Assembly: GCA_946220865.1 (NCBI GenBank)
Contig: CAMJYM010000002.1
Coordinates: 62,001-126,000, forward strand
Origin: an uncultured Clostridia bacterium
GTDB lineage: Bacteria; Bacillota; Clostridia; Saccharofermentanales; DTU023
DNA: 64,000 nucleotides
Direction of reading: 5' to 3'
Made by a program: the position numbers and the translations under genes. Below the pieces are notes generated by a model. The model was not told the DNA's origin and did no database searches. It saw nothing but the letters and a program-made list of their open reading frames with translations. Position 1 is the stretch's first letter, and each line of letters opens with the position of its first letter. This document shows, one piece after another, positions 7,875-17,341 of this stretch.

Positions 7875-9410
7875 CTAAGGGAGTTCGCTGAGTACGGCCG
7901 TGCCGGCTTTCAGACCTGAGGCCCCGGCCTGAGAGAGTCCACGGGTAATCCCTGCTCCATCTCCAATGGCATAAAAGCCCGGTAACTCCGTCTCAAAATT
8001 GGCATCCAGGGAGAGGCGCGCACTGTAGAATTTAACCTCCACGCCATAAAGCAGGGTATCCGCGTTCGCTGTCCCCGGAGCAAGCTTATCCAGAACCTGA
8101 AGCATCTCGATGATATTGTCGATATGCCGCTTGGGGAGAACCAGCGAGAGGTCACCAGGCGTGGCCTGCAGGGTAGGTCGGACAAAGCTCTTGAGCATAC
8201 GGTGAGCCGTGGTGCGGCGGCCATCGAGAAGGTCGCCCAGGCGCTGCATAATCACGCCGCCACCCAGCATATTGGAGAGCGAAGCAATGTGTTTGCCATA
8301 GCGATAGGGTTCATTAAAGGGCTCGGTAAAACGGTTGGAAACCAGCAGGGCGAAGTTGGTGTTCTCACTGCGTCTCTGAGGATCTTCAAAGCTGTGACCG
8401 TTGACTGTGATAATGCCATCCGTGTTTTCGGCCACGACATAACCATAAGGATTCATGCAGAAGGTCCGCACGATATCACGATACTGGCGCGTTTGATACT
8501 TCAGCTTGGCCTCATACATGGCATCCGTGATGTCTTTAAAAACAAGAGCGGGGAGCTCGACACGCACCCCCAGGTCGACCTGATTGTTGGCCATGGGCAG
8601 CCCCAGCTTTGCACATTGCGCCGAAAACCATTCGGCGCCGGCGCGACCCGGCGCCGCAATGAGTTTTGTTGCACAGATCTCCCCGCGATTGGTTTTGAGC
8701 AAAAACTGATCGGGACAGTCCTGCTCCTGACGTTTTGGGGACGAACTCAGCGACGCTGGGCGTGAAGAGGGTTTTTCCTGCTCCGCATCGGAGGCGCAGA
8801 GGGCTTCCCGGGACCGCTTCTCCGCCTTTATTCCCGCATTGGTCACAGCCAGCGGCTGACCGTTTTTCAAAGGGATGATTTCTTCGACACGGGTATCGAA
8901 AAGCAGCTCAGCCCGTTCGTTCAAATAATCGTACTGGTGAATCAGAACTTCGCGGTTGCGATCCGTCCCGAGATGTTTACAACGGGCATTAAGCAGGTGG
9001 ATATCCAGGCCAAGCGCCTTTTTACGGATCAGCTCGGCCTCCGGGGTAAAGGTGGAATGAACGTCCTTCGATGCACCGAAAGTGACATTGATTTTATCTA
9101 CTTCGCTGATCAGCTCCATCACTTCCTGATCTGACAGATAGTCCGTAAGCCAGCCGCCAAATTCTGTGGTGAAATTAAATTTGCCATCCGAAAAAGCGCC
9201 TGCCCCGCCGAAACCGCGCATGATTGCACAGATTTTACAGTGCACGCAGGAGCTGACCTTTCCCGTGATAATGGGGCAGCTGCGCTGACGAATATCCAGG
9301 CCCTGTTCCACCACGACAACTTTGAGATCAGGCCGCTCACTGACGACTTTATACGCGGCAAAAATGCCGGCTATACCGGCGCCGATAATCGCAAGATCAA
9401 CGTTTTTCAT
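7875..9410 (-). CDS. FAD-dependent dehydrogenase (COG2509-like) with N-terminal Cys cluster
   Basis: 511 residues. An N-terminal Rossmann motif AIIGAGIAGIFAAY (GxGxxG at residues 10-15) binds FAD and a C-terminal AIGDGAGITRGLSQAGASG closes the FAD site. The family is known as uncharacterised FAD-dependent dehydrogenases; substrate and partner are unknown. Cysteines at 45, 55, 58 and 61 (CxxCxxC plus one) are arranged so that an Fe-S cluster or redox disulfide is possible. Around residues 195-232 there is a low-complexity, Ser/Lys/Glu/Pro-rich stretch that looks like an insertion in a surface loop. GAGAGGA lies 4-5 bases before the ATG. It stands alone between the terminator at 7819 and the gntP-like gene. 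Confidence 0.8.
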   Translation of the reverse strand: MKNVDLAIIGAGIAGIFAAYKVVSERPDLKVVVVEQGLDIRQRSCPIITGKVSSCVHCKICAIMRGFGGAGAFSDGKFNFTTEFGGWLTDYLSDQEVMELISEVDKINVTFGASKDVHSTFTPEAELIRKKALGLDIHLLNARCKHLGTDRNREVLIHQYDYLNERAELLFDTRVEEIIPLKNGQPLAVTNAGIKAEKRSREALCASDAEQEKPSSRPASLSSSPKRQEQDCPDQFLLKTNRGEICATKLIAAPGRAGAEWFSAQCAKLGLPMANNQVDLGVRVELPALVFKDITDAMYEAKLKYQTRQYRDIVRTFCMNPYGYVVAENTDGIITVNGHSFEDPQRRSENTNFALLVSNRFTEPFNEPYRYGKHIASLSNMLGGGVIMQRLGDLLDGRRTTAHRMLKSFVRPTLQATPGDLSLVLPKRHIDNIIEMLQVLDKLAPGTANADTLLYGVEVKFYSARLSLDANFETELPGFYAIGDGAGITRGLSQAGASGLKAGTAVLSELP

Positions 9411-9526
9411 CTTATCCTCTCCTCGTCAACAGCAAAGCAGCCGCTGTTGAGCCGTATTCAAACATGTAACCTGGTTTATTGTAAGTTTTTTACTCAGGAA
9501 GCGCCAGGCCTGATGGTCTGGGCGGC

Positions 9527-10957
9527 TCAGGCTAAAGCGAGGCTGAGCAAAAGCACCGCTGCCAGAGCGGCCAGACCCTCCAGCAGGGAAGCCAGTGTCA
9601 CCGTGCGGGCAGCCTGTTCCGTACTGAGACCTCCCAGGCGGGCGATCACCCAGAAATAAGAGTCATTCGCGTGTGTCACCGTCATCGCACCTGCACCAAT
9701 AGCAAGAACCGTGAGACATCGCAGGATGGGACTATCCAGTCCCAGAGTCGGCAGAATCGCCTGAACCATTCCCGCCGTCGTGACCAAAGCCACCGTCGAA
9801 GAACCCTGGGCCGTCTTGAGCAGGGCCGCAAGCAGGAAAGGAAAGCAGAGTCCAAGGCCGGAAAACGTCTGGGCACTCTGAGCCAGCCTCTCCGCTACCC
9901 CTGAAGCCACAATGACATGCCCTAAAGCGCCGCCAGCCGCAGTAATGCAGAGAATGGGCCCGGCCGTTCTCAGACCTTTCTCTGTGAGTTCGCCAAGTTC
10001 TCGTCTCCTGCCACAACTCAGGGCCAGGACAAAAGCTGCGATCAGGCCAAGTGCCAGAGCCAGCTCAGGCTGAGATAAAAAGCTCAGAAACTCCAGAATA
10101 AGAGGATGTTTGTCGATTGCATCAGGGGCTTCAGCAAGGCGAACAAAAACCCCGAGAGACATCAGCAGGAGCGGCAGGAAAAGGGGGATAAAACTAAGCA
10201 GCGCCGAAGGGGCCTCACTTGCCTCTTCATGGCCTCTTTCAGCAACACCATCTGCAGCCATTTCAGGGTTATCCCGGCTGTGATGCTGCGGCTCGTCTTC
10301 GGCAACATTCATTTTTTTGCCCTGATGCAGCGAAAAAAAATAGACCGTGCTCAGCGCCGGGATAGAAACGAGCACTCCAAGGAGAAAGATCAGGGGGAGC
10401 TGCCCGCTGACCCCAAGCGCCGCAGCCGCCGCGATGGGGCCTGCCGCCGGAGGGATGAGGTTGTGAGACGTGAAAAGTCCGGAAGAGAGACAAGTGGTGA
10501 GCGCCACGGAAGAATGGCCGCTACGCCTGACCATGGCCTTACGTACCGGATTCAGGAGGACAAAAGCGCTGTCACAGAAAACCGCCAGCGAAACAATCCA
10601 GCCCGTGAGCAGGGCAGCCAGCTCGGGATGTGCCGGCCCCACAAGCTTCAGGACGACTTCTGCAATACGCAGAGCTGCCCCGCTTAACTCCAGGATCGCG
10701 CCGATCAGAGTGCCAAAAATAATGACCAGACCAATATCCCGAAGCGTACCAGCAAAGCCCTCACGGATCACCGAAAGGACCCCCGGCAAGAGGCCGCTGT
10801 CTGTCGCAGTGTCTAACAGGGGCAATCCAGCGAGCAGAGCCAGACACAAAGAAAGGGCCAGAAGAGCCAGAAAAGGGTGGATCTTTCCCTTGCCGATCGC
10901 CAGCACCAGAAAGCCCAACCCGGCCATAAAGACTAATGCAAAGCCTGCCAGACTCAT
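9527..10957 (-). CDS. GntP-family permease (gluconate/organic acid:H+ symporter)
   Basis: 476-residue, strongly hydrophobic protein with about 12 membrane spans in the inner membrane. The GntP hallmark IIFGTLIGAILELSGAA is seen near residues 78-95, followed by a conserved AVFCDSAFVLLNPV and LFTSHNLIPPAAGPIAAA. The C-terminal TVTHANDSYFWVI motif is also typical of the family. Known members carry gluconate, fructuronate, serine or related hydroxy acids by proton symport; which one is carried here cannot be told. A short charged loop (about residues 212-250) separates the two halves. No kinase or dehydratase for gluconate is adjacent, so the substrate may be something else. Confidence 0.88.
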   Translation of the reverse strand: MSLAGFALVFMAGLGFLVLAIGKGKIHPFLALLALSLCLALLAGLPLLDTATDSGLLPGVLSVIREGFAGTLRDIGLVIIFGTLIGAILELSGAALRIAEVVLKLVGPAHPELAALLTGWIVSLAVFCDSAFVLLNPVRKAMVRRSGHSSVALTTCLSSGLFTSHNLIPPAAGPIAAAAALGVSGQLPLIFLLGVLVSIPALSTVYFFSLHQGKKMNVAEDEPQHHSRDNPEMAADGVAERGHEEASEAPSALLSFIPLFLPLLLMSLGVFVRLAEAPDAIDKHPLILEFLSFLSQPELALALGLIAAFVLALSCGRRRELGELTEKGLRTAGPILCITAAGGALGHVIVASGVAERLAQSAQTFSGLGLCFPFLLAALLKTAQGSSTVALVTTAGMVQAILPTLGLDSPILRCLTVLAIGAGAMTVTHANDSYFWVIARLGGLSTEQAARTVTLASLLEGLAALAAVLLLSLALA

Positions 10958-11039
10958 CTTCTGCCCCCCTCATTCTTTTGGATTAATAGCCTTTTTTCAT
11001 TTTGACAAGCCCGCGTCCGCTTGGCAAGTGGCAGGACTT

Positions 11040-11067
11040 CTGTCAACACAGTGGCCCTTGCTATAAT
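11040..11067 (+). promoter_or_regulatory. Probable sigma-A promoter of the M16C protease gene
   Basis: CTGTCA (-35, 4 of 6 matches) and a perfect TATAAT (-10, 11062-11067) are separated by 16 bp. Transcription would begin near 11074, which lies after the ATG at 11021, so it argues for the downstream ATG at 11105 as the true start. Confidence 0.6.
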
Positions 11068-11104
11068 AGGCCTGAAATATGCAGCGAAGAGAGGCCGTAA
11101 TTCG

Positions 11105-14101
11105 ATGGTCAGAGAGAAAAAAGGGCAGGAACAAACGGGGCAGGAACATGCTGAGCTTCAACGCGCTTCCCGAAACCTTTATGGTTTTGAGCTGGAAGCC
11201 GAAGAGAGCATAGAGGAATGGCAGTCCGAGGCCCGAATCTACCGTCATAAAAGCACAGGAGCCAAACTGCTTCAGCTCGCGTGCCATGATAAAAATAAAG
11301 TTTTCGGAGTACTCTTTAACACACAGGCCAATAATGACAGCGGGGTCGCCCATATCATTGAACACTCGGTTTTTAATGGCTCCGAAAACTACCCTCTCCG
11401 CGAGCCTTTCGCCGTGCTCGAAAAAAATTCGCTCAACAGTTTCATGAATGCGATGACCTTTGCCGATCGCACGTTCTATCCTGTCGCTTCCTATCACGAA
11501 AAGGATTTCCTCACCTGCGTTGAGGTTTATCTGGATGCGGTCTTTCACCCGCTTTGCCTCAAAAATGAGGCCATCTTTCGACAGGAAGGTCTCCGTCTGG
11601 AAGTGAATGACGACGGCGAGCCCCAATTTAACGGCGTCGTTTACAATGAAATGAAAGGCGTCCTCAGCGATCCAGCAGTTCTGCTCTGGCGCGAGAGTTC
11701 CAAACTCCTTTATGACAACAACTATCGCTGGAATTCGGGAGGGGATCCGAAGGCCATTCGAGAACTCTCTTACGAGGACTTCAAAGCCTTTTACCACAAA
11801 TTCTATGATCCGGGCAACGCCTGTTTTCTGGTGTATGGCGACATTGATTTAAAGAAAGTTGCCGAGCGCATTGATAAGAGCCTCCAAAGCAATAAAAAAA
11901 GCTTGCCCCTTCCTCCTGTCCCTCCAGTCCCCCTGGCAAGCCCGCTGCACTCCCCTCTCAGGGGCTCTGTCCCGGCCAGTTCAAGTGACGGAAAATCCAT
12001 GACCCTTTTACAATTTGTGGGAACTCATGAACCTGATCTTGACGATGAAGACAGTCTGGAAGTCGCAAGTCTCGCCCTTTTTTCCCTGGAATCTTCGCCC
12101 CTGCGCAGGGCCTTGATCGAAAGCGGTTTTTGTGAGGATGTTTCAGAGGGACCCTCTCAAAGTCAACGCGACCTGGCCAGCACCGTTTTGCTCTCCGGGA
12201 CCCGCGAAAGCAATCCTGAAAAGGTCTCAAAAGTCTTTTTTAAGGCGCTGGCTGACTTCCTGAAAGAATCTCCGGAAAAACGCCGCGAACTCTTTCTTGC
12301 CGCCTACAGTCTTCTCAGTTTTCAGTTGCGCGAAGCCGACAGCGGGTCCCTGCCTCGAGGGCTGCTGCTCTCACTTTCGCCCATGCTCGCCTGGCCAGAT
12401 GGAGTTTCTCCTTTTGCGCACCTCCACTATGAAGAGCGTCTGCAAAGGCTCAAAGCGAAGATTGAAAGCGGCAAAATGGAGGCGTGGATTTCCGAGTTCT
12501 TTTTGAATAATCCCTTTCATGCAGTGGTCACCCAGATTCCCGTGGATCCTGAAAGCTTTGCTGCGGCCGCTGCACAGGAAGAAAAGGCCGCAGCAGCAGC
12601 CCGTTGGGAAGAGCTGAGGAAGAGCGGACAAGAGCGTGAAATAAAAGCCAATCGGGCCATGAAAACCTGGCAGGAGAGTGAGGACAAGCCTGAAATTCTG
12701 GCCCGTATCCCCCTGCTGCAGCTGTCAGATTTAGCCCGTGAAAACGCTTTTCGCGAAGCTTCTGCAGAAAAAATTCTGTACCCGGGAGATCCGGACCACA
12801 ACAGTTTCCAACTGCTGCACTACAATATTTTTACCTCCGGCATCCTCTACCTCAATTTTTCCTTCCCCCTGGAGAATCTCAGCCCTCAGGACCTCTTCCA
12901 TCTTGGCATTCTTAAAGAAGTCCTGGGACGTGTAGATACACGCTCTCACAGCTATGCTGAACTCACCAATCAGCTCTTCCTGAAAAGCGGCGGCCTCAGT
13001 TGTGGCCTTGATTTTTATCCGACAGCTTCCTTTCTCAGTTTTTCTCTTAAAGTTCTGCCGGAAAATCTGGAAGCAGCTTTAAATCTTCTTGAAGAGATCC
13101 TTCTCTTCTCCAGACTGGATAGTCGGGAACGCATCGCTCAGATTCTTCAAAAAGAGCTGCTTGACCGCAGGCTTGACCTCATTTCCTGCGGCCACAGTGC
13201 CGCCATGCAAGTCGTAGCCTCCCACTACGACCCGCTTGTGCTCGCCGATTCACAGAGTGACGGCTTCAGCTTTTATGAAAATCTGCGCCAATATTTGCAG
13301 AACGCCGATCAGAAAAAACAGCTTCCGGATTTCAGCGAAGCTTTGCAGGAGCTGCTGGATCGTGTGCTCTGTAAATATCGCGTGCACGTCGATTTCATCG
13401 GTGAAGAAAAAGCCAAGCCGGCGCTTATCACCGCCCTGCAAAACATGTTGTCCCGTTTCCCGCTCGCCGCAGCCAATCATCCAAATGAAGAAGCGCCCTC
13501 TGCGAAGCGCAGCTCGGACGGTAATCCCGCCTACATTATCCCCGGTCACGTCCAATATGCTGCTCTGGGCGGTCGCTTTGATTCGCAGTCTTCAGAGGAA
13601 GCTTTCGATGGCTGCTGGCACCTTGTACGCAATCTTCTGCAGAAAGATTATCTCTGGACGCGCCTGCGAGTGGAAGGCGGCGCTTACGGCGGGGGTTGTC
13701 AGATCTCCCGCAGAGGCGGACTGCTTTTTTACAGTTACCGGGACCCGCACTGCCGGGAAAGCCTGGAGACTTTCAGAAAGGCCGCTGAATGGCTATGCCA
13801 TATTCATCTTTCCAGCGAAGAACTGCGCGGTCTTATCATCGGGACCATTGCCGATTTTGATCGTCCCTGTTCCCCTGCTCTTGAGGGAAATCTGGCCATC
13901 GCCCGGCATTATAAAGGGCTCAGCCTGGCACAGCTGCAGCGCGAACGCGAAGCTGTTCTCAGCTGTAATTTGCAGAAAATTCGCAGCAAAGCAGAAATCC
14001 TGGACAAAGTCCTTCAGCAGAATCACTTCGCCGTTTTCGGCAGCGAAAAAGTGATCAAAGAAAATGCCGAACTCTTTTCTGAGGTCAAAAACCTCTTCTG
14101 A
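11105..14101 (+). CDS. M16C-family metalloprotease (presequence protease-like)
   Basis: 998 residues, the length of single-chain M16C peptidases (PreP type), which form a closed chamber and degrade peptides up to about 70 residues. The inverted zinc motif HIIEH (H83, E86, H87) lies in GVAHIIEHSVFNGSENYPL, with E161 in FRQEGLRLE as likely third ligand. The C-terminal half carries the paired Arg/Tyr motif LRVEGGAYGGG. No signal peptide is seen, so it is probably cytoplasmic and would act in peptide turnover. The start at 11105 is preferred over 11021 because the promoter lies between them and GAGAGG precedes it by 10 bases. A proline-rich, repetitive stretch near residues 265-295 probably lies in the linker of the N-terminal half. 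Confidence 0.9.
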   Translation: MVREKKGQEQTGQEHAELQRASRNLYGFELEAEESIEEWQSEARIYRHKSTGAKLLQLACHDKNKVFGVLFNTQANNDSGVAHIIEHSVFNGSENYPLREPFAVLEKNSLNSFMNAMTFADRTFYPVASYHEKDFLTCVEVYLDAVFHPLCLKNEAIFRQEGLRLEVNDDGEPQFNGVVYNEMKGVLSDPAVLLWRESSKLLYDNNYRWNSGGDPKAIRELSYEDFKAFYHKFYDPGNACFLVYGDIDLKKVAERIDKSLQSNKKSLPLPPVPPVPLASPLHSPLRGSVPASSSDGKSMTLLQFVGTHEPDLDDEDSLEVASLALFSLESSPLRRALIESGFCEDVSEGPSQSQRDLASTVLLSGTRESNPEKVSKVFFKALADFLKESPEKRRELFLAAYSLLSFQLREADSGSLPRGLLLSLSPMLAWPDGVSPFAHLHYEERLQRLKAKIESGKMEAWISEFFLNNPFHAVVTQIPVDPESFAAAAAQEEKAAAAARWEELRKSGQEREIKANRAMKTWQESEDKPEILARIPLLQLSDLARENAFREASAEKILYPGDPDHNSFQLLHYNIFTSGILYLNFSFPLENLSPQDLFHLGILKEVLGRVDTRSHSYAELTNQLFLKSGGLSCGLDFYPTASFLSFSLKVLPENLEAALNLLEEILLFSRLDSRERIAQILQKELLDRRLDLISCGHSAAMQVVASHYDPLVLADSQSDGFSFYENLRQYLQNADQKKQLPDFSEALQELLDRVLCKYRVHVDFIGEEKAKPALITALQNMLSRFPLAAANHPNEEAPSAKRSSDGNPAYIIPGHVQYAALGGRFDSQSSEEAFDGCWHLVRNLLQKDYLWTRLRVEGGAYGGGCQISRRGGLLFYSYRDPHCRESLETFRKAAEWLCHIHLSSEELRGLIIGTIADFDRPCSPALEGNLAIARHYKGLSLAQLQREREAVLSCNLQKIRSKAEILDKVLQQNHFAVFGSEKVIKENAELFSEVKNLF

Positions 14102-14126
14102 TTCAGCTGGTATCTTCGAAAAACGC

Positions 14127-14591
14127 TTAGCTGATTTTGCCAGTCCTGGAAGGCCTGGCCGCATTCATCCACTCTTCGTGATCACGGTCAGAGGCCAATT
14201 CAGCCAGACTGATCGAGGAGAACAGCTTTTCTATTTTTTCCTGTACCCCCTGATAAAAGCGGCGCACGGGACAGTGATCTGCAGCACAGCGGCTGCAGTA
14301 CGCGTCTTTCTCCAGACAACGGCTAATATAGCTGCTCTGTTCCATCACCCGAATGACATCAAAAAGGGTCATGGTTTCAGCCGGTCGAGCAAGACGGTAA
14401 CCCCCGTTCACTCCTGGTTTAACAACGATTAGGCCGGCTTCGGAAAGTTTATTGCCGATTTTATACAAAAAGCTCCGCGGGACAACCAATTGCTCAGCGA
14501 GTTCGCTTGAGGTAATGAGATTCTCTCCCTCCCTCATACTGAGGTACAGCATAATCCGAACGGCATAATCTGTGGTGATATTGAGTTGCAT
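14127..14591 (-). CDS. Rrf2-family transcriptional regulator with four cysteines
   Basis: 154 residues. An N-terminal winged helix (MQLNITTDYAVRIMLYLS, then ITSSELAEQLVVPRSFLYKI) and the wing GVNGGYRLARP identify the Rrf2/IscR/NsrR family. Cysteines at 92, 99, 102 and 107 fall in the loop where IscR and NsrR bind [2Fe-2S] or [4Fe-4S] clusters, so an Fe-S or thiol sensor is likely. It converges on the protease gene (25 bp apart) and is divergent from the exported thioredoxin-like gene at 14992, across a 400-bp region with short tandem repeats. That region is the natural place for its operator. The signal sensed (iron, cysteine, NO, O2) is not deducible. Confidence 0.87.
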   Translation of the reverse strand: MQLNITTDYAVRIMLYLSMREGENLITSSELAEQLVVPRSFLYKIGNKLSEAGLIVVKPGVNGGYRLARPAETMTLFDVIRVMEQSSYISRCLEKDAYCSRCAADHCPVRRFYQGVQEKIEKLFSSISLAELASDRDHEEWMNAARPSRTGKIS

Positions 14592-14991
14592 GCTGAAACC
14601 TTTCCTGAAAGGTCTTCATTCACAAAGACATTTTCGACCATTTTAAGGCTAAGCAGGCGGGACTGCAAATCGAGACATGAAAGCGCTCTAAATGTCTAAA
14701 ACTCCTAATGAAATTTATTATGAAACTTGTTATGAAACTTCGCTTTATGTCGTCATGGAAATGTTCGTGGAAAAATGATCGATTTTACAGCAGGAGCCAG
14801 CCCATAGGCAAAGACGCCGTCTTCGCTTATAATTGAGAATAATAAAATATAGATTTCTTATGCAGCCGTTCGCTTTGCCACGTAAACTGCGCCGTTTGAG
14901 CCGTTACGTGCAGATGTGTATGAGCTGCAAAGCAACAGAAACCCAACCAGAATTTAAAGGTGAAGCTGCCGCTTCCGAATTGGAGGAAAAA
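14592..14991. other. Divergent intergenic region with 12-bp tandem repeats
   Basis: 400 bp between the Rrf2 gene and the thioredoxin-like gene. Three 12-bp imperfect repeats (TAATGAAATTTA, TTATGAAACTTG, TTATGAAACTTC) lie at 14706-14741. An AT-rich block with TATAAT-like elements follows at 14827-14852. The reading frame of the downstream gene stays open back to 14833, but without a ribosome binding site or signal peptide there, so it is taken as leader. Confidence 0.6.
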
Positions 14992-16233
14992 ATGAAGATG
15001 ATTTCCCTGAAAAGCGCTTTTTGCTTAGTTTTGAGCTTTGTGCTCAGCTGCAGTCTGCTCCTGAGCGCAAAAACTCTTGTCGTTTCAGCCGAAGCGAATG
15101 AAAGCCAAAGCAAAGAAGCTGGCGAAACCTCCTCAAGTGAAAAAAAAGGAGAAAAAGACGTGAGTGAAAAAACAGATCCCCGCACCCTGAGTGCAGAAGA
15201 ACGCGAAAAAGGCGTTCTCTGTGTCTGGCCTCTCGGTCTGAAGTATGAGCTCCCCGAGATTCTCAAGGACGAACACGTCAAAGTTCGCACAGACGGAATT
15301 CATGCCGATGAAGAGGATCGCCTCTACACCAGCCGGGGCTTCTACTTCCGTCCCCAGGCAACCCTTGATCTCGCCAAAGACATTCGTTTTGAGTACGATG
15401 TCACGGAGAATCGTGAGAACTACCAAAAACGCATGGACAAAGAAGTCCTGCCGTTCGATCTTCCCCTGTTCAAGGTGGTGAACCTGCGCAGCGACAAACT
15501 GCCCGAAAGTGAAGAAGAACGCGAAAAGCTCCTCCGCGAAGAACTGGAGAAGGCTTCTGATTTTGTGACGACTCCTGTCAAAGAGATCAAGAAACTTCTC
15601 GAAGAAGATGGCCTGAGCCAATATCTCCTGGTTTTTGCAGATCCTGAAACACCGCTGGCCACTCCGGAGGATGCCGAACTCTTTAAAAAAGTTCGTAAGG
15701 TCTGTGAAGAGCTGCTGAAAAACATGCAGAGCTTCCGTGCAGAGAAGAGTGAAGAAAGTTTCCCCAAGGTCAAAAAATGGACCTTTGAAGGCACAGACTA
15801 CAATTTGAGCGATGAGCCGATCACCGATGCCATCCTCAAAAATGCCAAGCTGACCTATGTGGTCTACTGGACGACCTGGTGCCCCGATTGCCACAACGAG
15901 CTGAAATTCCTCGGAGAACAGCTGGATTTCCTCAAAGAGCATGATATTCAGCTGCTCGGCATCGTCAAAGACGTCAAGGCCGAAGAAATTGACGAAGACG
16001 TGCTGGCTGAAGCGCATAAGGTCATTGACGAGCGCGGGCTGACTGACGCTATGCCCGTCATGCTGGACTCTGACGAGCTGGAAGATGGTCTCTTTATCCG
16101 CGCACTCAATATTCCTACGACCTTCTTTGTGGATGGTGAGGGCAAGATTTACCGCGCCTACGTTGAACCTGACACGTCCAAATGGCAGGATGAGGCCCTC
16201 GCTATTCTCGCCGAGATGGACGCGAAGAAATAG
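14992..16233 (+). CDS. Exported thioredoxin-like protein (CPDC motif)
   Basis: 413 residues. A signal peptide occupies residues 1 to about 35; either SPase I cleavage after VVSA or lipidation at C20 (VLSC) is conceivable. A Glu/Lys/Ser-rich spacer follows, then about 220 residues of unrecognised domain, then a thioredoxin fold with VVYWTTWCPDCHNELKFL (C297, C300) and the cis-proline segment LNIPTTFFVDGEGKIYRAY. It would act outside the membrane as a disulfide reductase or thiol relay. GGAGG five bases before the ATG at 14992 fixes the start. A second TlpA-like protein is encoded at 20491; both join a family-specific N-terminal part to a C-terminal thioredoxin domain. A terminator follows at 16321. 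Confidence 0.83.
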   Translation: MKMISLKSAFCLVLSFVLSCSLLLSAKTLVVSAEANESQSKEAGETSSSEKKGEKDVSEKTDPRTLSAEEREKGVLCVWPLGLKYELPEILKDEHVKVRTDGIHADEEDRLYTSRGFYFRPQATLDLAKDIRFEYDVTENRENYQKRMDKEVLPFDLPLFKVVNLRSDKLPESEEEREKLLREELEKASDFVTTPVKEIKKLLEEDGLSQYLLVFADPETPLATPEDAELFKKVRKVCEELLKNMQSFRAEKSEESFPKVKKWTFEGTDYNLSDEPITDAILKNAKLTYVVYWTTWCPDCHNELKFLGEQLDFLKEHDIQLLGIVKDVKAEEIDEDVLAEAHKVIDERGLTDAMPVMLDSDELEDGLFIRALNIPTTFFVDGEGKIYRAYVEPDTSKWQDEALAILAEMDAKK

Positions 16234-16320
16234 CGTTCTGCTGCCGCAAGATGTTCCGGAACCCACCCCCAGAGTTTTCACAGCGGGGTGAAGCCGAGGA
16301 TTTTTCACCGTGTATTCTCT

Positions 16321-16360
16321 GGGCCAGGGCTTGTCAATCGACAAACCCCGGCCCTTTTCT
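16321..16360 (+). terminator. Rho-independent terminator of the thioredoxin-like gene
   Basis: GGGCC, GGG and TTGTC on the left pair with GACAA, CCC and GGCCC on the right around an AATC loop, with TTTTCT behind. It stands 88 bp after the stop of the thioredoxin-like gene and before the DMT permease gene. Confidence 0.8.
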
Positions 16361-16430
16361 CGAAGCCCGGCAGCTACCCTGTGCTTCTCAGGCACAGACT
16401 GCTAAAGCACAAAAATCAGGAAGGGGATTT

Positions 16431-17330
16431 ATGGAAAAGCAGGATAAACACAATCTATGGATTGGCGTGCTCTTTCTCACGGCAGCCATATGGGGAACCG
16501 GTTTTATTGCCACCAAGATGGCCGTCGATGTTGGCTACAGCTCCTCCTTTATGATGCTGACACGCTTTCTGATCTCCGCACTCGTCCTCATTCCCTTCCT
16601 TCGTAAAGAATTTCGGGAACTGAACAAAATAAACTGGGGCGGAGGCTTTCTGGTCGGCCTGGTCCTCTTTTTGGGCTATGCTTTTCAGACTGAGGGCATC
16701 CGCAGCTGCACGCCTTCCATGAATGCCTTACTCACGGCCACCAGCATTCTCTTTCTTCCCTTTGCGGTGTGGCTGCTCTTTAAACAGCGTCCGGCCAGGT
16801 TTGTGTTTATCTGCTGCGCAATTGCCTTCATCGGCATTCTGCTGCTGACCCTGGATTTGCACACCATGCAGTTCCATTTTGGAATTGGGGAAATTCTGAC
16901 CCTGCTCGGGGCTTTTCTCTTCGCCTGGCACTCAGCTCTCATCGCCTGGTTTGCCCAGCGCGGCAGCCCGACCATGATTCATTTCATGCAAATGCTCTTT
17001 GCCTGCCTTTTATCCGCCATCTGGTTTATCTTCGCCGATGGTCGTCTCGAGCTCTTCCGCCCCAACAAAGGGATGCTGCTCATTCTCTGGCTGGCTCTGC
17101 CCTGCACGCTCCTGGCCTTCTGGCTGCAGAGCCTGGCGCAACGCTATGTCCACCCCTCTCAGTCCGCGATGATTCTCTCGACCGAAAGTCTTTTTGCGTC
17201 ATTGTTCTCTGTGCTTTTCGGTTTCGATGCGCTGCGTCTGAACCTCCTGCTCGGCGGCGGCATACTGCTCAGCGCCATCTTCAGCCTGGAGCTCAGGGAA
17301 CGCCGCGCGGCGAAGGAAAAGAAAACTTAA
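16431..17330 (+). CDS. EamA/DMT-superfamily permease
   Basis: 299 residues with about ten membrane spans, the standard size of two EamA repeats. The opening WIGVLFLTAAIWGTGFIATK and the conserved FLGYAFQTEGIRSCTPSMNA are typical of the drug/metabolite transporter superfamily, as is the second-repeat PSQSAMILSTESLFASLFS. Such proteins export amino acids, nucleosides or drugs, or import metabolites; the substrate cannot be inferred. A longer open frame starts at 16251, but AGGAAGGGG before the ATG at 16431 is decisive, and the earlier part would run through the terminator. It ends 11 bp before the stop of the convergent histidine kinase gene. Confidence 0.87.
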   Translation: MEKQDKHNLWIGVLFLTAAIWGTGFIATKMAVDVGYSSSFMMLTRFLISALVLIPFLRKEFRELNKINWGGGFLVGLVLFLGYAFQTEGIRSCTPSMNALLTATSILFLPFAVWLLFKQRPARFVFICCAIAFIGILLLTLDLHTMQFHFGIGEILTLLGAFLFAWHSALIAWFAQRGSPTMIHFMQMLFACLLSAIWFIFADGRLELFRPNKGMLLILWLALPCTLLAFWLQSLAQRYVHPSQSAMILSTESLFASLFSVLFGFDALRLNLLLGGGILLSAIFSLELRERRAAKEKKT

Positions 17331-17341
17331 AGGGGCGTCCT

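Noticed and set aside
11021..11104. N-terminal extension of the M16C protease from the ATG at 11021
   Set aside because: The TATAAT box at 11062 lies inside it, so the message would begin after this ATG.
15133..16395. 420-codon frame opposite the exported thioredoxin-like gene
   Set aside because: It crosses the terminator at 16321 and has no motif, while the sense gene has a signal peptide, a ribosome binding site and CPDC.
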